A stretch of DNA of 62,152 nucleotides from Hyphomonas beringensis (GTDB lineage Bacteria; Pseudomonadota; Alphaproteobacteria; Caulobacterales; Hyphomonadaceae): the NCBI RefSeq assembly GCF_000682755.1, contig NZ_AWFF01000037.1, positions 1 to 62,152 on the forward strand, read 5' to 3'. The notes below the pieces were generated by a model. The model was not told where the DNA came from. It did not search any database and worked only from the letters and a program-made list of their open reading frames with translations. Numbering within the stretch: position 1 is the stretch's first letter; the number at the start of each line of letters is the position of its first letter. Made by a program: the position numbers and the translations under genes. Below, piece by piece: positions 51,672 to 60,447 of the stretch.

Positions 51672-52228
51672 TCAAGCCGTGGAAAATTCTGGAGAGCCGG
51701 CAGACCTTCAAGGACAAGTTCCTGTCGGTCCGCACAGATAAATGCGAGCGCGAGGATGGCCACATCGTACCCGCCTATCATGTGCTGGAGTTTACCGACT
51801 GGGCGACAATCATTCCCATTACGGATGAAGGTAATATCGTTTTGATAAAGGAATATCGCCATGCGGGCGAAGTGGTTCTGCTGGGCATACCGGGCGGCGT
51901 GATGGACCCTGGCGAAACCGACCCGGAAGGCGCGGCGGTGCGCGAGCTGCGGGAGGAGACCGGCTATACGGCGCGCGAGATGCTTCCGGTCGGCACCTGC
52001 TATCCGAACCCTGCGGTGCAGGACAATCAGTTGCACTATTTCCTGGCGCTGGGCTGCACGCTGACACATGGACAATCGCTGGACCCGAACGAGGAAATCG
52101 AAGTGGTCGAGATGCCCTATGAGGACTTCCTGGCCTATGAAAATCTGGATGCCCAGCATGCGCTTCACGCGGCGGCATTGTTTTACACCGAGCGGTATTT
52201 CGGGAAACATCCTCATCTGAGACCCTAA
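51668..52228 (+). CDS. Nudix hydrolase, ADP-ribose pyrophosphatase-like
   Basis: 186 residues. Opens WKILESRQTFKDKFLSVRTDKCE and contains the Nudix box GVMDPGETDPEGAAVRELREETGY near residues 77-100; the acidic REL.EE.G core is intact, while the spacing between the first Glu and RE is eight residues rather than seven, a variant seen in ADP-ribose-type members but worth noting. Hydrolyses a nucleoside diphosphate linked to another group, perhaps ADP-ribose, with Mg2+. Cytoplasmic. Its ATG overlaps the DPP IV stop by 4 bp. The functional link to the peptidase is not obvious; both may simply share a promoter. Confidence 0.88.
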   Translation: MIKPWKILESRQTFKDKFLSVRTDKCEREDGHIVPAYHVLEFTDWATIIPITDEGNIVLIKEYRHAGEVVLLGIPGGVMDPGETDPEGAAVRELREETGYTAREMLPVGTCYPNPAVQDNQLHYFLALGCTLTHGQSLDPNEEIEVVEMPYEDFLAYENLDAQHALHAAALFYTERYFGKHPHLRP

Positions 52229-52239
52229 AGGAGCGCCAC

Positions 52240-52662
52240 ATGCCTGCTTTCCAGCCAACCGCCGACCAGTTCCGCGCCTTTCGCGATGATCCGTATGATG
52301 GCCCCATCGCGCAGGTAAATCTGCTGAAGTTCCGGGTGAAAGCGGAATACCAGAAGGACGATCCGGAATACGGCAATGACGAGCCCGGGCGTGACGCCTA
52401 TCAGCGTTATGCCGATGCGTTTGGCGTTGCGGCGGCGGAAGTGGGGGGCGCCTGCCTGCTGATGGGCAAGGCAGAGCGCTATTTCATCGGCAATGGCGAC
52501 TGGGACGCTGTGATGGTGATGCACTTTCCGAACCGGCAGGCCTTCATCGCCACGCTGAACCACAAGGATTACCAGTCCATGGCCCGGCACCGGGAGGCGG
52601 GCCTGTTGTGCCAGGAACTGATTACAACACGGGTTGAACGCGCAGAAGGCTTTACAAAATGA
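52240..52662 (+). CDS. DUF1330-family protein
   Basis: 140 residues. The ferredoxin-like fold of DUF1330 is visible: a first strand PIAQVNLLKFR, a helix YQRYADAFGVAAAEVGGACLLMGKAERYFIG and then VMVMHFPNRQAFIATLNHKDYQSMARHREAGL, where the family's YxxxRxxAl pattern is conserved. Members are small soluble dimers related to the dimeric alpha/beta barrel (ABM-like) group; no activity is established. It starts 11 bp after the Nudix gene with AGGAG upstream, and its stop overlaps the next start by 4 bp (ATGA). Confidence 0.85.
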   Translation: MPAFQPTADQFRAFRDDPYDGPIAQVNLLKFRVKAEYQKDDPEYGNDEPGRDAYQRYADAFGVAAAEVGGACLLMGKAERYFIGNGDWDAVMVMHFPNRQAFIATLNHKDYQSMARHREAGLLCQELITTRVERAEGFTK

Positions 52663-53168
52663 CGGCGTATATTGCCCTGTTGAAAGCAATAAATGTTGGC
52701 GGCACGGGCAAGATGCCGATGACGGATTTGAAAGCCCTGTGCGAGGATGCGGGCTTTGAAAGCGTGAAAACCTATATCGCCAGCGGCAATGTGGTTTTCA
52801 AAAGCGACCTGACGGCCAAGGCGGTAAAGGCCGAGCTGGAGGCACGCGTTGAAGCCTATTTTGGCAAGCCTGTCCCCGTCTTCGTGCGCACCTTGCCAGA
52901 GATGGTGGCAATCCTCGCGGCTAACCCGTTCCCGGATGGCGCGCCCAACAAGGTGGTCGCCGTGTTTCTGGCCACAGCGCCGGGCGATGTGATGGACGGC
53001 GTAAAGAACCAGGCCAGCGAGGAGATTTCGGCAGGACAGCGCGAAGTTTATATCCACTATCCGGATGGGCAGGCCCGCACAAAGCTGTCCGTGCCCGCCG
53101 CAGCAGCAGGATCAGCGCGCAATATCAATACGGTCACAAAACTGATCGATCTGGCAAAAGCCCTATAA
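52659..53168 (+). CDS. DUF1697-family protein
   Basis: 169 residues. Family blocks: YIALLKAINVGGTGKMPMTDLKALCEDAGFESVKTYIASGNVVFKS at the start, then VFVRTLPEMVAILAANPF and the end block TKLSVPAAAAGSARNINTVTKLIDLAKAL, where the conserved .T.RN..T...L pattern is present. Function unknown; the fold is a small alpha/beta protein. Translationally coupled to the DUF1330 gene (ATGA overlap), and 20 bp before the GST gene. This five-gene set has the look of a housekeeping accessory operon rather than a defined pathway. Confidence 0.87.
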   Translation: MTAYIALLKAINVGGTGKMPMTDLKALCEDAGFESVKTYIASGNVVFKSDLTAKAVKAELEARVEAYFGKPVPVFVRTLPEMVAILAANPFPDGAPNKVVAVFLATAPGDVMDGVKNQASEEISAGQREVYIHYPDGQARTKLSVPAAAAGSARNINTVTKLIDLAKAL

Positions 53169-53188
53169 AATAAAAACGGGAGGGACGC

Positions 53189-54184
53189 ATGGACCATTAT
53201 GAAGTCTACGGAGCACTTGGCTCCCCCTATTCCATGAAGGTGCGCGGTGCGATGCGCGCCAAACGGCTGGTGCATACATGGGCAGGCATGACGGCGGAAG
53301 ACCGCCAGCAGGTGATGCCAAATGTGAAGGCACCTGTGATCCCCGTCATCAAGCGCCCGGATGGCAGCTGGACCAATGACTCCACTCCGTTTCTTCTGGG
53401 TATTGAACAGGAAGGCAGAGGCCTGTTGCCGCCAGAACCGCTTCAGCATTTTGCCTGTCTGCTGCTGGAAGATATGGCGGACGAATGGTTCATGAAGGCA
53501 ATGTTCCATTATCGCTGGGCGTATGAGGAAGACGCCGAATGGTGCGCCAACTGGCTGATGTTTGACAGCCTGCCCAATGCAGGCCGCTCAGGCGTGGAGG
53601 ATGCCGCCGCCACGATCCGTGAGCGGCAGATCAGCCGTATGGCACTGGTCGGATGCACACCTGCCACCGGGCCGCTGATCGAAGCGAGCTGGGAGCGGGT
53701 CTGCACACTTCTGGAAACCATGGCGACCGGACCAACCCGCTTTCTGTTCGGCAACCGCATCTCGCTGGCCGATCTTGGCTTTTACGGACAGTTGAAAGTG
53801 ATGAGCGTGGACCCGACGCCGATGGCGTGGCTTCGTGCGGAGACGCCATATCTCTATCGCTGGCTGGACCATGCCGATGATACCAGCGGCATTGAAGGCG
53901 ACTGGACTGAAGGTATCAGCCAGCCCGTTCAACAACTGATGGCCATTGTGGGCGACACCTATTTGCCCTTCCTGAAGGCCAATGAAGACGCGCTGAATTC
54001 CGAAGAAGACAGTTTCTCCCTGGAGATCGAAGGCGGCCGCTATGAGCAAGGCGTGTTCAAATATCAGGTAAAATGCCTGCAGACCCTACGGGCAGCGTGG
54101 CACCGGCTGGACGAAGCGACGCGCGAACAGGCGGCGGAGCTGATCGGCCCGAACGCGGCGATCCTGGATGCTGGCGCGGGATAA
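53189..54184 (+). CDS. Glutathione S-transferase family protein
   Basis: 331 residues, longer than a typical 200-220-residue GST by ~100 at the C-terminus. The N-terminal thioredoxin-like domain starts YEVYGALGSPYSMKVRGAMRAKRL, where Ser-Pro-Tyr sits at the usual catalytic turn, and contains VKAPVIPVI with the cis-Pro. The helical domain holds FGNRISLADLGFYGQL, the N-capping box of GSTs. The last ~100 residues (GISQPVQQLMAIVGDTYLPFLKANEDALN) are also seen in a group of alphaproteobacterial GST-like proteins. Possible roles are detoxification or disulfide reduction; glutathione binding is likely but not certain. Confidence 0.82.
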   Translation: MDHYEVYGALGSPYSMKVRGAMRAKRLVHTWAGMTAEDRQQVMPNVKAPVIPVIKRPDGSWTNDSTPFLLGIEQEGRGLLPPEPLQHFACLLLEDMADEWFMKAMFHYRWAYEEDAEWCANWLMFDSLPNAGRSGVEDAAATIRERQISRMALVGCTPATGPLIEASWERVCTLLETMATGPTRFLFGNRISLADLGFYGQLKVMSVDPTPMAWLRAETPYLYRWLDHADDTSGIEGDWTEGISQPVQQLMAIVGDTYLPFLKANEDALNSEEDSFSLEIEGGRYEQGVFKYQVKCLQTLRAAWHRLDEATREQAAELIGPNAAILDAGAG

Positions 54185-54254
54185 GCCCGCCTCTGGATTT
54201 GCACGACAAGCCGCGTATAGTTTCCCTTCTCCTGGGGGACGGAGGATACGAGGC

Positions 54255-56105
54255 ATGAGTCGTACTCTGCAGATATTAAGACGCTGGGCCGTGAGCCTGG
54301 TCGGCGCGCTATTACTGCTGGCGGGGCCCGCCATTTCAGAAGACGACGCGCCTGAAAAGCTGGCCTTGCTGATCGCGAATTCGGCATATCTGGATGATTA
54401 TGTCGGCACCCTGCCCGGCGTACCGCACGACCAGGAAAAGATGGAGACCGCCCTCAAAGAGATCGGCTTTGATGTCACCGTTCTGGCCGATGGCACGCAG
54501 GCGCAAATGCATGCGGCATTTGCGGATTTCCGGCGAAGGCTGGCCGACGCTCCGGAGGACTCGACTGGCTTTATCTATTACACAGGCCACGGCATCGGCA
54601 GTGGCGCGGGACAGGACTATTTTATCCCAATTGACCTGAACATTGACCTGTTCAGCCAGGGCCAAGACATGACATCGCAGAGCGTGTCGGTGGAGGAGGC
54701 ACTGGCCCAAATGGTGTTTGGTGGCCGCCGCCAGCTGGTGCTCGCCTTTGATACGAACCGCGCCTATATCGGCCAGCGATCCAAAGGCATAGGCAAGCAG
54801 GCCAGCGCGGAAGACATGAAGCAGCCGGAGATCTATCAGCTGTGGGCCACGCGCATTGGTGACTATGCCTATGAGACGCCGCAGGGCTCATATTTCAGCC
54901 AGGCGCTGGCAGACGCGCTGCGCGAGCCAGGGCTGACCGTGACGGAGATCTTCGCGCGCGTGCAATCGGAAACCATCGAGGCGTCAGAGGGCCAGCAATT
55001 CCCTGAGGCGATCATCAGCACATCCCGCCCCCTCATCCTATATGAGGGCAAAGGGGAAAAGGATGCAGGCAGTGAGGCCGCGCCGACCAAATCTGTTCCG
55101 CTCGTGCAATCCAGCGCCTCCGGTGCGCCCCGGGCCGAAAGCCTGTCTCAGGACCTCGCCCTGGAACTCGCCGTCTGGCAGTCAGCTGTCAGCCTCAACT
55201 CGATTGAGGCAATGTCGGACTTTATCGAGAAGTTCCCTGACAGTGTTCTGATTGACCAGGCAAGGCTGCGCCTGAAAGCTCTCAGCCAGCGCGCGCCCAC
55301 AGAGCCCAAGCCGCAAGCGGGGTTTGAGCATTACATGCCTGCCCGCAAGATGGACGGCCCGGCCCGGATCGCGCTGCTCATCGGCAACCGGAATTATGCA
55401 CCAAACCTCAGCGATTTGACCAATCCGCACAATGATGTTCTCCTCATGAAGGACCGGCTGACAGAGGCGGGCTTTGAAGTGTTTCTCTACCGGGATGCAG
55501 ATCCGGACCAGATGGGGCTGTCCCTCTCCAGTCTGGCAACGCGCCTGTCAAAGGAGCCCAAGGAGATGCCGCCAACGGTTTTCTTCTACTATTCCGGACA
55601 CGGATTTGCACCCGACCCGACCGGGCCGAACTATCTGGCGCCGGTGGGGATGAAGCTGACCTCGGAAACGGATTTGATCCGCGCCCTCTCGATTGAGAAG
55701 GTGATTGAATATGTGCAGGCCTTTGAACCCTCCTTTGCGTTCTATGTGCTGGATGCCTGCCGGAATGATCCGGGCCTGCCCGCAGCGGGTGGCACCAAAA
55801 GCGTCAGCGCCAGCAAGGGCCTGTCGCGTGTGGACTGGGTCGGCGGCGCACTCGTCGCCTATGCCACCGCGCCGGGCGAGACCGCGTTCGATGCGCCCGA
55901 AGAAACGGTCGGCCCCTATGCCAAGGCGCTGGCAGATGCACTGAGCCAGCCTGGCATGGACGCAACGGATGTGTTCAAGACGGCGCAGCGGACCGTCTAT
56001 TTCGAATCCCGCAAGACCCAGACGCCATGGATTTCCGATGGATTGATGCAGGATTTCTATTTCCTCCCGCTGGAAGACAGCGCACAGTCCGGCGCATCCA
56101 ACTGA
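54255..56105 (+). CDS. Exported protein with tandem caspase-like domains, the first inactive
   Basis: 616 residues from the ATG at 54255, chosen because a signal peptide follows (ILRRWAVSLVGALLLLAGPAIS). Two peptidase C14 domains. The first (~34-264) has His112 in YYTGHG but its cysteine position reads VLAFDTNR, so Asp166 stands where Cys is needed. The second (~368-605) has both: His449 in YYSGHG and Cys502 in VLDACRND. The linker contains a helical motif (SLNSIEAMSDFIEKFPDSVLIDQARLRLKAL) common in bacterial caspase-like proteins. So an inactive domain sits before an active one, in the periplasm. Metacaspase-like enzymes cut after basic residues. The role, regulated proteolysis or lysis, is unknown. 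It is 70 bp after the GST gene. Confidence 0.85.
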   Translation: MSRTLQILRRWAVSLVGALLLLAGPAISEDDAPEKLALLIANSAYLDDYVGTLPGVPHDQEKMETALKEIGFDVTVLADGTQAQMHAAFADFRRRLADAPEDSTGFIYYTGHGIGSGAGQDYFIPIDLNIDLFSQGQDMTSQSVSVEEALAQMVFGGRRQLVLAFDTNRAYIGQRSKGIGKQASAEDMKQPEIYQLWATRIGDYAYETPQGSYFSQALADALREPGLTVTEIFARVQSETIEASEGQQFPEAIISTSRPLILYEGKGEKDAGSEAAPTKSVPLVQSSASGAPRAESLSQDLALELAVWQSAVSLNSIEAMSDFIEKFPDSVLIDQARLRLKALSQRAPTEPKPQAGFEHYMPARKMDGPARIALLIGNRNYAPNLSDLTNPHNDVLLMKDRLTEAGFEVFLYRDADPDQMGLSLSSLATRLSKEPKEMPPTVFFYYSGHGFAPDPTGPNYLAPVGMKLTSETDLIRALSIEKVIEYVQAFEPSFAFYVLDACRNDPGLPAAGGTKSVSASKGLSRVDWVGGALVAYATAPGETAFDAPEETVGPYAKALADALSQPGMDATDVFKTAQRTVYFESRKTQTPWISDGLMQDFYFLPLEDSAQSGASN

Positions 56106-56133
56106 CCTGACTCGTCCAAACGAAAGACTGCCC

Positions 56134-57243
56134 ATGACCTGGAAACCCTCTGTCATTTCCGAATTGCTGCACCACCGCGCGAGAGGATTGTCCAAGGGAG
56201 ACCCTGTAGCGCTGCCGATCCTGCCAAGCTCGACCTTCCTGCTGCCCGGCGATCCGGATGGCAGCCATTTCTATGGCCGTAATGGCAACCCGACCGTGGA
56301 AAGCGTCGAAGCGGAAATCGGCCTGCTGGAGAATGCCGAAGCGGTGCTGTTCCCATCCGGGATGGCGGCTGTGGCGGCGATCCTCCACACGCAGCTGAAG
56401 CCCGGCGACAAGGTGCTGGTCCATGCCGATGGCTATTACAATGTCCGCGCCCTGCTGGAGGAGCATTTCGTCCCCCGCGGCGTGATTGTGGAGACCTGCC
56501 CGACCGCCGAAATGGCGGAGGCCGACATGACAGGCTGCCGGCTGGTGATGATCGAGACGCCGTCAAATCCGGGGCTGGATGTCTGCGACATTGCCGCCGT
56601 GGCGGACCGGGCCAAGGCGGAGGGCGCCCTGCTGGTGGCTGACAATACGACCGCCACGCCGATCTGCCAGCAGCCGATGGATCTCGGCGCAGACATGGTG
56701 CTGATGGCCGATACCAAGGCCATGGCCGGGCACTCCGATGTGCTGTGCGGGCATGTGGCCAGCCGGGATACGGCGCTGATCAACCAGATCCGGACCTATC
56801 GGCGATTGGGCGGGGCAATCGTCAGCCCGTTTGACGCCTGGCTGCTGCATCGCGGGCTTGAGACGCTAGAACTGCGCGTTTTTCGGGCAAACGAGAATGC
56901 ACTCGCCGTAGCGCAAATGCTGGAAAAGCACCCAGCCGTGCAGTCTGTGCGCTATCCCGGCCTGCCCCGTGACGTGAGCCATGCCATCGCGTCTCACCAG
57001 ATGCGGGAGTATGGCCCGATCGTCAGCTTTACCCTGAAGGACCGCAAGTCTGCGGAAATGTTCATTGAAAACAACCCACTGATTGTTCCGGCGACCAGCT
57101 TTGGCGGGGTCCATACCTCTGCCGAGTGCAGAATCCGCTGGGGCGATCAGGTGGCGGAGGGATTCGTGCGTATGGCGTGCGGTATCGAGCCCACAGAAGA
57201 CCTTGTTATTGCAACGGAAAAAGCGCTGGATACTTTGCGCTGA
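56134..57243 (+). CDS. Cys/Met metabolism PLP-dependent enzyme (cystathionine gamma-synthase/beta-lyase type)
   Basis: 369 residues. The fold-type I PLP enzyme blocks are present: FYGRNGNPTVESVEAEIGLLENAEAVLFPSGMAA, the PLP-anchor VMIETPSNPGLDV and VADNTTATP, and the catalytic Lys in MADTKAMAGHSDVLCGHV, then VRYPGLP and the C-terminal substrate block SFGGVHTSAECRIRW. It splits or forms cystathionine in trans-sulfuration; the exact member (MetB or MetC) cannot be told from these motifs. Cytoplasmic. It is 28 bp behind the caspase-like gene and may be read through from it. Fits the methionine-rich content of the window but is not next to the met operon. Confidence 0.88.
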   Translation: MTWKPSVISELLHHRARGLSKGDPVALPILPSSTFLLPGDPDGSHFYGRNGNPTVESVEAEIGLLENAEAVLFPSGMAAVAAILHTQLKPGDKVLVHADGYYNVRALLEEHFVPRGVIVETCPTAEMAEADMTGCRLVMIETPSNPGLDVCDIAAVADRAKAEGALLVADNTTATPICQQPMDLGADMVLMADTKAMAGHSDVLCGHVASRDTALINQIRTYRRLGGAIVSPFDAWLLHRGLETLELRVFRANENALAVAQMLEKHPAVQSVRYPGLPRDVSHAIASHQMREYGPIVSFTLKDRKSAEMFIENNPLIVPATSFGGVHTSAECRIRWGDQVAEGFVRMACGIEPTEDLVIATEKALDTLR

Positions 57244-57316
57244 GCAACAGTCGCGATAAGTGACTTTCTAACTCAACTAGTATAGCGTTCATGTCTGTAT
57301 GGGCGGGGTCTTATCC

Positions 57317-59104
57317 ATGAAGCGTGTAAGTATAGTTGTTTTCTTTGTTTTGCTGGGTGCAGCCGTGTGGGGCTGGTTTCAGCTGAACCAGCCAAAAGAG
57401 CCCATGGCGCAGACTGAGCCGTTGCGCATCAATCAAGGGGTCATCACGGGCGGCATCGACGCTGATAACCCGGACATTCAGGTCTATAACGGTATCCCCT
57501 ACGCCACGGCCCGCCGCTGGGCTGCGCCCTCAGCACCGCCGCAATGGGGCGCGATTACCCGGGACACCAGAGAGTTCGGCCCGCAATGCCTGCAGCAAGC
57601 TGGTGGTCTGGGAGACTTTATCGGCCGCATCACCAAAGGTGTTGGAATGCCGTGGTGGAAGCGCATGGTGGTGGAGCAATATGTTGCGTCCCAGCCCGCG
57701 CCGGAAGAGGTGGAAGACTGCCTGTTCCTGAACGTGCGTACGGCCAATCGCGGGAAACCAAAGCTTCAGCCGGTAATGGTCTGGATCCATGGCGGCTCTC
57801 ACCAGACGGGCACCGGCTCAACAGAGCTGTATCAGGCGAACGGTCTGGTGGAGCACGGCGTCGTTCTGGTCACGATCAATTACCGCCTAGGCCCGTTCGG
57901 CTATCTCGCCCACCCGGCCCTGACGGAAGAGGCCGGAACGTCAGGCAATTACGGCCTGCTGGACCAGATCGCTGCGCTGGAATGGGTAAAGCGCAATATT
58001 ACCGCGTTTGGCGGTGACCCGGACAATGTGACCGTGTTTGGCGAAAGTGCCGGCGCGCAATCTATCAGTGAGCTGATGGCTTCACCGCTGGCCGACGGCC
58101 TGTATCAGAAAGCGATCATGCAAAGCGGCGTCAGCAGCTATAATGCCATTCACCTGTCCCGCTCTCCCCTGCCCGGTGTACGCAGCGCGGAAGATGTCGG
58201 GGAGGAATTCCTGTCTACTCTGGCCGACAGCGCCGCAACCGCAGACAAGCTGCGCGCCATTCCGTCTGGCGCGATTGTCTCCCGTATCGACAGCCGACCG
58301 GATCTGGCGGCCTATTTCCTGCCGAATGTGGATGGCCAGATCCTGCCAGAAGCGATTGGCGAGGCGATCCGGGACGACACAATCAACAATGTGCCTGTGC
58401 TGGTCGGCTACAATTCAGATGAAGCGACCCTGTTCTACGACGCTTTCAAATCCCCCACGATCCTGAAGCCGAACATTACCGGCACTCTGGAAGAGCGCGA
58501 AGCGGCGCTGGCCAGCGTCTTCGGGCAAAACTCGGCCAAGGCCCTGCAAGCCCTTTACGGGATGACCAGCCTCGCCACCTGGGACAAGGGCGCAACGGAC
58601 ATGCTGGGCGATGATCTGTTCGGCGTGCATACGCGCTTTCTGGCCCGCCACAATACGGAGGCTGGCCAGCCGACCTGGGTCTACCAGTTCACGCGCACAC
58701 CGCCGAGCAAGCGCCAGACACTGGGCGCCCACCATGCGGCAGAGATCCCCTTCGTGTTTGGCAGTCATGGCGGCATCCTGCCGGCCAATGATGACGACAT
58801 GCCGCTGACAGAGGCCATGCAGACCTATTGGACCAATTTTGCGAAGACGGGCAACCCGAACGGAAAAGGCGTGCCCGACTGGCCAAAATATGACCCGGAA
58901 CGCGATGTCTGGCTGGAGCTGAACCACGAGATCAAGCCCGTTTCCGGCCTGCGTGCCCGCAAGCTGGACATTCTGGAAGAGACCCTCAATGACCGTCTGG
59001 ACCTAATTGTCGGGGCAGACCTGCCATTGATGGCGGATGATACCTCTGGCCTTTCCGCCCCCGGTGCATCAAGCGGTGAGGAGCCCCTGACAGATAGCAA
59101 CTAG
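57317..59104 (+). CDS. Type-B carboxylesterase/lipase, exported
   Basis: 595 residues from the ATG at 57317; the ATG at 57299 would add six residues and has a poorer context. A membrane/signal segment (VSIVVFFVLLGAAVWGWF) precedes the alpha/beta-hydrolase. The oxyanion hole is in VMVWIHGGSHQTG, nucleophile Ser in TVFGESAGAQS, acid in GYNSDEATLFYD and His in GAHHAAEIPFVFG, all in type-B order. EDCLFLNV matches the second PROSITE block. It hydrolyses carboxylic esters in the periplasm or outer envelope. The gene overlaps the end of the minus-strand GAF gene by 36 bp. The natural substrate is unknown. Confidence 0.9.
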   Translation: MKRVSIVVFFVLLGAAVWGWFQLNQPKEPMAQTEPLRINQGVITGGIDADNPDIQVYNGIPYATARRWAAPSAPPQWGAITRDTREFGPQCLQQAGGLGDFIGRITKGVGMPWWKRMVVEQYVASQPAPEEVEDCLFLNVRTANRGKPKLQPVMVWIHGGSHQTGTGSTELYQANGLVEHGVVLVTINYRLGPFGYLAHPALTEEAGTSGNYGLLDQIAALEWVKRNITAFGGDPDNVTVFGESAGAQSISELMASPLADGLYQKAIMQSGVSSYNAIHLSRSPLPGVRSAEDVGEEFLSTLADSAATADKLRAIPSGAIVSRIDSRPDLAAYFLPNVDGQILPEAIGEAIRDDTINNVPVLVGYNSDEATLFYDAFKSPTILKPNITGTLEEREAALASVFGQNSAKALQALYGMTSLATWDKGATDMLGDDLFGVHTRFLARHNTEAGQPTWVYQFTRTPPSKRQTLGAHHAAEIPFVFGSHGGILPANDDDMPLTEAMQTYWTNFAKTGNPNGKGVPDWPKYDPERDVWLELNHEIKPVSGLRARKLDILEETLNDRLDLIVGADLPLMADDTSGLSAPGASSGEEPLTDSN

Positions 59105-59536
59105 GCCCTCGCGGTCCACCTCATCGAAGGCATCATGCTCTGTCGAGTCGATGTCCAGAACAGCGGCCAGTTGGCCCTCATCATCGAACACCGGCACCAC
59201 GATCTCTGAATTGGTGGCGGAGTCACAGGCGATGTGTCCCGGGAAAGCGTGCACATCGGGCACGATGATCGGTTCCTGCGTGGCGGCGACATGGCCACAG
59301 ACGCCTTTGCCGAACGGAATACGCAGACAGCCAAGCGTTCCCTGATAGGGGCCGACAACCAGTTCGCGATCCTTCAGCGGGTCCACGACATAGAAACCGG
59401 TCCAGAAAAACCGCGGCTTGAAGGCCTGAGCCAGGATACAGGATGCTGTGGCATATCGCGCAGTGACAGAGGTTTCCCCCGCCACAACGGCGTCAATTTC
59501 CGCCTTGAGATCCCTGTAGAGTTCTGCCTTGTCCAT
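59069..59536 (-). CDS. Free methionine-(R)-sulfoxide reductase (GAF domain, fRMsr)
   Basis: 155 residues from the ATG at 59536, with GAGG 6 nt upstream; earlier readings to 59617 lack a ribosome site and run into the divergent gene. A single GAF domain: RFFWTGFYVV, VVGPYQGTLGCLRIPFGKGVCGHVAATQEPIIVPDVHAFPGHIACDSATNSEIVVPV. All three cysteines of fRMsr enzymes are present (LGC, GVC and IAC), so it can reduce free methionine-R-sulfoxide with thioredoxin. Soluble and cytoplasmic. Convergent with the esterase gene, overlapping by 36 bp, and divergent from the DUF4129 gene. Consistent with methionine care elsewhere in the window. Confidence 0.92.
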   Translation of the reverse strand: MDKAELYRDLKAEIDAVVAGETSVTARYATASCILAQAFKPRFFWTGFYVVDPLKDRELVVGPYQGTLGCLRIPFGKGVCGHVAATQEPIIVPDVHAFPGHIACDSATNSEIVVPVFDDEGQLAAVLDIDSTEHDAFDEVDREGLVAICQGLLTA

Positions 59537-59679
59537 ATCCTGCCTCATCTCTGCCTTGAGGGCGCTATATCGGCATCCCGGAGCCGTTAAGCAATAGGCC
59601 GTTGAAGCTGTCTGCAACCTCTGAAATAGTCAGGGAGAGTCAGGGCGGTAGACGCCGCCGCCATGTGGGGAGAATTTGT

Positions 59680-60447
59680 TTGAGCCTGACTGGACGCATC
59701 TGCGCCGCATTGCTGGTCGCTGCAGCGGTTTGTCTGCCAGGCACAGCTCAACAGGATGCGTCTCAAGGCCTGCATGATGACTACTCCTATGGCGAAAACG
59801 AAGACGGGCCGCTGGCGACAGACCTGAACGCGCTGGACCGAGCCCATGAGGAATTCCTGCGTAACGGAGACATGCAGCTGCAGCGGCCAGAAGCCGAACC
59901 GGCCGAGCCACCGGAAGTCAAACCGCCCCCCGATTGGCTGCGAAGTCTATTCGAGTTTCTGAACGCTCTGGGTCCACTGTTTCAAATTCTGTTCTGGGTG
60001 GTCGTCATAGCGATCATAGGCGGCGTTCTCTATTTCCTGTTCGGGGAAGCGCTGCGGGTGCGCTTTGGCGGGGATGGCAGCAAGAAAGACAAGGATGGCG
60101 ATGATGTCATTCCGGACTACCGTCCGGAAGCCGCTGTCGCGCGAACCCTTCTGGAAGAGGCGGACGCCCTTGCGCGGCAAGGCAAGTTTGCTGAAGCCGT
60201 GCACCTGCTATTGTTCCGCTCAATTGAAGACATCCAGACCAGAGTGGAAGACGGCGTGCCCCGCTCTCTGACCGCGCGGGAAATTGGCAGTCTGCGCTAC
60301 CTGCCAGACCGTGTGCGCGCGGCGCTAAACCCGATCATCCGCATTGTCGAGCACAGCTTCTTTGGCGGCCGCGATGTGGATGAAGCCAACTGGAAAACGG
60401 CCCGTGCCTCCTATGAGGATTTTGCCTTTGGCGGGGAATGGTCATGA
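59680..60447 (+). CDS. DUF4129 membrane protein, TTG start
   Basis: 255 residues from a TTG at 59680, selected because GGGGAG stands 6 nt upstream and a signal peptide follows (TGRICAALLVAAAVCLPGTA); no ATG fits and the frame further upstream is Arg-rich and unlike coding. Periplasmic acidic segment, then one membrane helix (LFQILFWVVVIAIIGGVLYFLFG), then the cytoplasmic DUF4129 part (EAVHLLLFRSIEDIQTRVEDGVPRSLTAREI). DUF4129 proteins occur in MoxR operons; transglutaminase-linked or chaperone roles are proposed. It overlaps the next gene by 4 bp. Function not settled. Confidence 0.8.
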   Translation: MSLTGRICAALLVAAAVCLPGTAQQDASQGLHDDYSYGENEDGPLATDLNALDRAHEEFLRNGDMQLQRPEAEPAEPPEVKPPPDWLRSLFEFLNALGPLFQILFWVVVIAIIGGVLYFLFGEALRVRFGGDGSKKDKDGDDVIPDYRPEAAVARTLLEEADALARQGKFAEAVHLLLFRSIEDIQTRVEDGVPRSLTAREIGSLRYLPDRVRAALNPIIRIVEHSFFGGRDVDEANWKTARASYEDFAFGGEWS

